This document shows positions 62,074-64,000 of a stretch of 64,000 nucleotides of DNA, one piece after another. The stretch is from NCBI GenBank assembly GCA_028023455.1, contig JAQFVV010000023.1, forward strand, positions 1,727,501 through 1,791,500, read 5' to 3'. Within the stretch, counting starts at the first letter, position 1, and every line of letters begins with the position of its first letter. The stretch comes from Epiperipatus broadwayi. Its lineage: Eukaryota; Onychophora; Udeonychophora; Euonychophora; Peripatidae. Under the pieces are notes generated by a model that was not told where the DNA came from, made no database searches, and saw only the letters and a list, made by a program, of their open reading frames with translations. The position numbers were made by a program, and so were the translations under genes.

Positions 62074-63518
62074 AAGTGTAGATAAAATATCTTTTTTATA
62101 GATTTGATATGTACGCTGAAAAATTAGATAGCAATAAACTTATATTTATTATTTATAATCATTATATATACATTTTTTTTACTTTTAATGTTTTTAATGT
62201 ATTATTATTTGAATGATGTCCATTGGATGGATGAGCTATATAATAGTTTTTTTGTGTGTGATTATTTAAAAGAAGACATCTTGTTATTGTTTATATAAAG
62301 AAGGAAAACTATTTGATAGTTATTGTCAACTTTGTTTAAGATTGGTTAACACTTTAACATATATTTATATAACGACTGTTTGTCTTAGTATTTTTTTGTT
62401 TTATTGTGATGAATAATAAACTTTTAAACAAATGTATGTGTGAACAAATATATATGTGTGTGAGAGAGAGTATTAATATATTTTAGTCATACTGATAATA
62501 TCATATTACAGAAAAAATTCAAGATACAGTGTAGTGAAAAGGAATATTAACAGGATTTTATTAACAAGTTTCTTTCAAGTTAGATTTAGAATTCAAACTG
62601 AAAATAGAAAGGTATAAATAGTAACTGTCATAAACATCTGTGGCAGGAATTTTAAATGATACTTTTTAGATGTAAGATTTATATGTATTTATATAATTCA
62701 TTGTTAATATATATATATTTCGATATATATGTTTAAATAATCTTCTAAAGAGCAAAGATCTCTTCAACAGCTAACTGTTTATAGAGCACAGTGAAAGAGA
62801 AGACAGTACCCATTAGACCTGTTAGTTGTTAAACAGTAATGCTTTAAGTTGTTTTCTAATGTTTTTTTCACTCTCCTTCTATCAATATCTAGTTACCCAT
62901 TTATCAATCAATAGTAGATTGATTATAAATGGCTGCTTAAAAGAAAAGTCTCAAGCCTGAAGAAAAAAAGTTCAACTTCATTCGTATGCCAACCATAGAA
63001 ATGAAATAACAAAAGAGAAAACAGTATCCAGCTATCAAATAAATGGAATATTTAAATGACTTAATTACATAGCATGCATAATTAGATCTTAGTATAAATA
63101 AAGTAGCAGTAACAACCGCTAAGATATTCAGCTGAATGTCATAAAGACAGAAACTGCTTCATTATGCATATAAACTAATGTATGCAAAGAATTATATATG
63201 TGTGTATGAACATGTCATTATTATCTTTCACTATCTGTTTGTAGGCAATTCTACCATTATTGTCTGTATCTCATAATAGTTATCATCATTTAAGATTATT
63301 TAAAAAAATTATCTTTTTTCTTCCACTTTTTAAAGCTTCTTTTTAATGTATTTTTTATAAATGTTTTTAATTATGCTATGAATATATCAGTAAATATATA
63401 AGTTTGCTTTCAAAAATATATATCCTATTTTATATATATATAAAACTAAGAATTGTTATCAAAAGTATTTTGAAATCAAGATCACAAGCTACCTTGCTGA
63501 TGGTTCTATACAAAACAT
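62074..63518. other. AT-rich sequence between two Penelope-like fragments
   Basis: No reverse transcriptase motif was readable. (TG)n/(GA)n and (TA)n tracts are at about 62453-62470 and 62708-62720. Confidence 0.45.
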
Positions 63519-64000
63519 TGAGTTATACTATCTCTATGAAACAGAGCAAAAGAAGTTTGTTCAGAAACCAGTGATTTGAAAAAAGAAAAGATCTATATCG
63601 AACAAACTCTTATGAAAAATGGTTATCCATCAGCTGTTATTAAGAAAACATTAAATAAACAACAAAAAGAACCATCAAGAGAAAAGACAATTATTGATAC
63701 TGTAGTGTACCCATACAATCCAAAAATAGCAGACAAATTAAGAAAAATCTGCAATCAGTATAACTTCACAGCTTTCCAGAGACATACCACACTATGAGGA
63801 ATTCTAACATCTACAAAACCTAAATTTGAAATGCTGAAAACAAAAAACTGCATCTATGAAATACCATGTGAATGTGTGTGAATGTGGAGGAACATATATT
63901 GGTGAGACCAGTCATCCCATTGAAAAGTGCTTACAAGAACACAAACTGATGATTATAAAAGAGAAAACAGATGTATCTAAGGTGGCAGACCATGTATGTG
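63519..64000 (+). pseudogene. Penelope-like element, RT C-terminus joined to GIY-YIG endonuclease
   Basis: The frame reads NRAKEVCSETSDLKKEKIYI, then EQTLMKNGYPSAVIKKTLNK, then VVYPYNPKIADKLRKICNQY and NFTAFQRHTTL, a stop, then FEMLKTKNCIYEIPCEC. After a small frameshift (a duplicated TGTGAATG) it continues CECGGTYIGETSHPIEKCLQ, EHKLM. RAK-x-x-CS, E-x-L-x-x-NGYP-x-x-x-I, and IYEIPCECG-x-x-YIGET are characteristic of Penelope-like retroelements, where the GIY-YIG nuclease follows the RT. A TGA lies just upstream of NRAKE as well. It runs off the window end, so the 3' part is unknown. Probably truncated at the 5' end. Confidence 0.85.

Overview
This is a strongly AT-rich, repeat-dense piece of an animal nuclear genome. 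The evidence is spliced exons with GT..AG junctions, introns over 20 kb, several retrotransposon types (LINE, Penelope-like, LTR), a hAT element and very long microsatellites. I cannot fix the species. The mix suits an invertebrate with a large, repeat-rich genome; a mollusc would fit, but that is a weak guess. No bacterial or viral gene organisation, CRISPR array, rRNA or intact tRNA gene was seen.

The only recognisable host gene is a plus-strand SLC17-family anion transporter (sialin / vesicular glutamate transporter-like). Two consecutive coding exons lie at 24440-24589 and 45155-45287 and join in frame across a 20.6-kb intron. The other exons appear to lie outside the window, or are too short or diverged for me to see. 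Almost everything else is intron or flanking DNA filled with mobile elements.

Layout: 1-8.5 kb has a foldback repeat, a decayed RTE-like LINE and small inverted repeats. 9.09-9.67 kb is a solo LTR on the minus strand with a perfect 5-bp target duplication. 11.3-12.1 kb has two copies of a dispersed repeat that recurs at 49.4 kb. 16.2-18.4 kb has foldback and palindromic SINE-like copies inserted into a second RTE-like remnant. 18.85-23.97 kb is a decayed plus-strand LINE. 24.4-25.75 kb has the first SLC17 exon, a 469-bp hAT-type element with an 8-bp target duplication, and two small foldbacks. 26.3 kb and 30.5-31.2 kb are large (ATT)n and (GATA)n arrays. 34.12-37.36 kb is an LTR-internal-LTR-internal-LTR structure, best read as a tandem non-autonomous miniature LTR retrotransposon (TRIM-like). 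38.20-44.31 kb is a near full-length minus-strand LINE with a poly(A) tail and 12-bp target duplication, of the same family as the decayed plus-strand copy. 45.2 kb is the second SLC17 exon. 48.2-48.8 kb is an almost identical 303-bp tandem duplication. 54.1-55.6 kb has a tRNA-like SINE and an 880-bp foldback. 61.8-62.1 kb and 63.5-64 kb hold Penelope-like element fragments.

The most notable structures are the three-LTR TRIM-like array with an expanding minisatellite inside each LTR, and a group of foldback elements bordered by 13-bp direct repeats.
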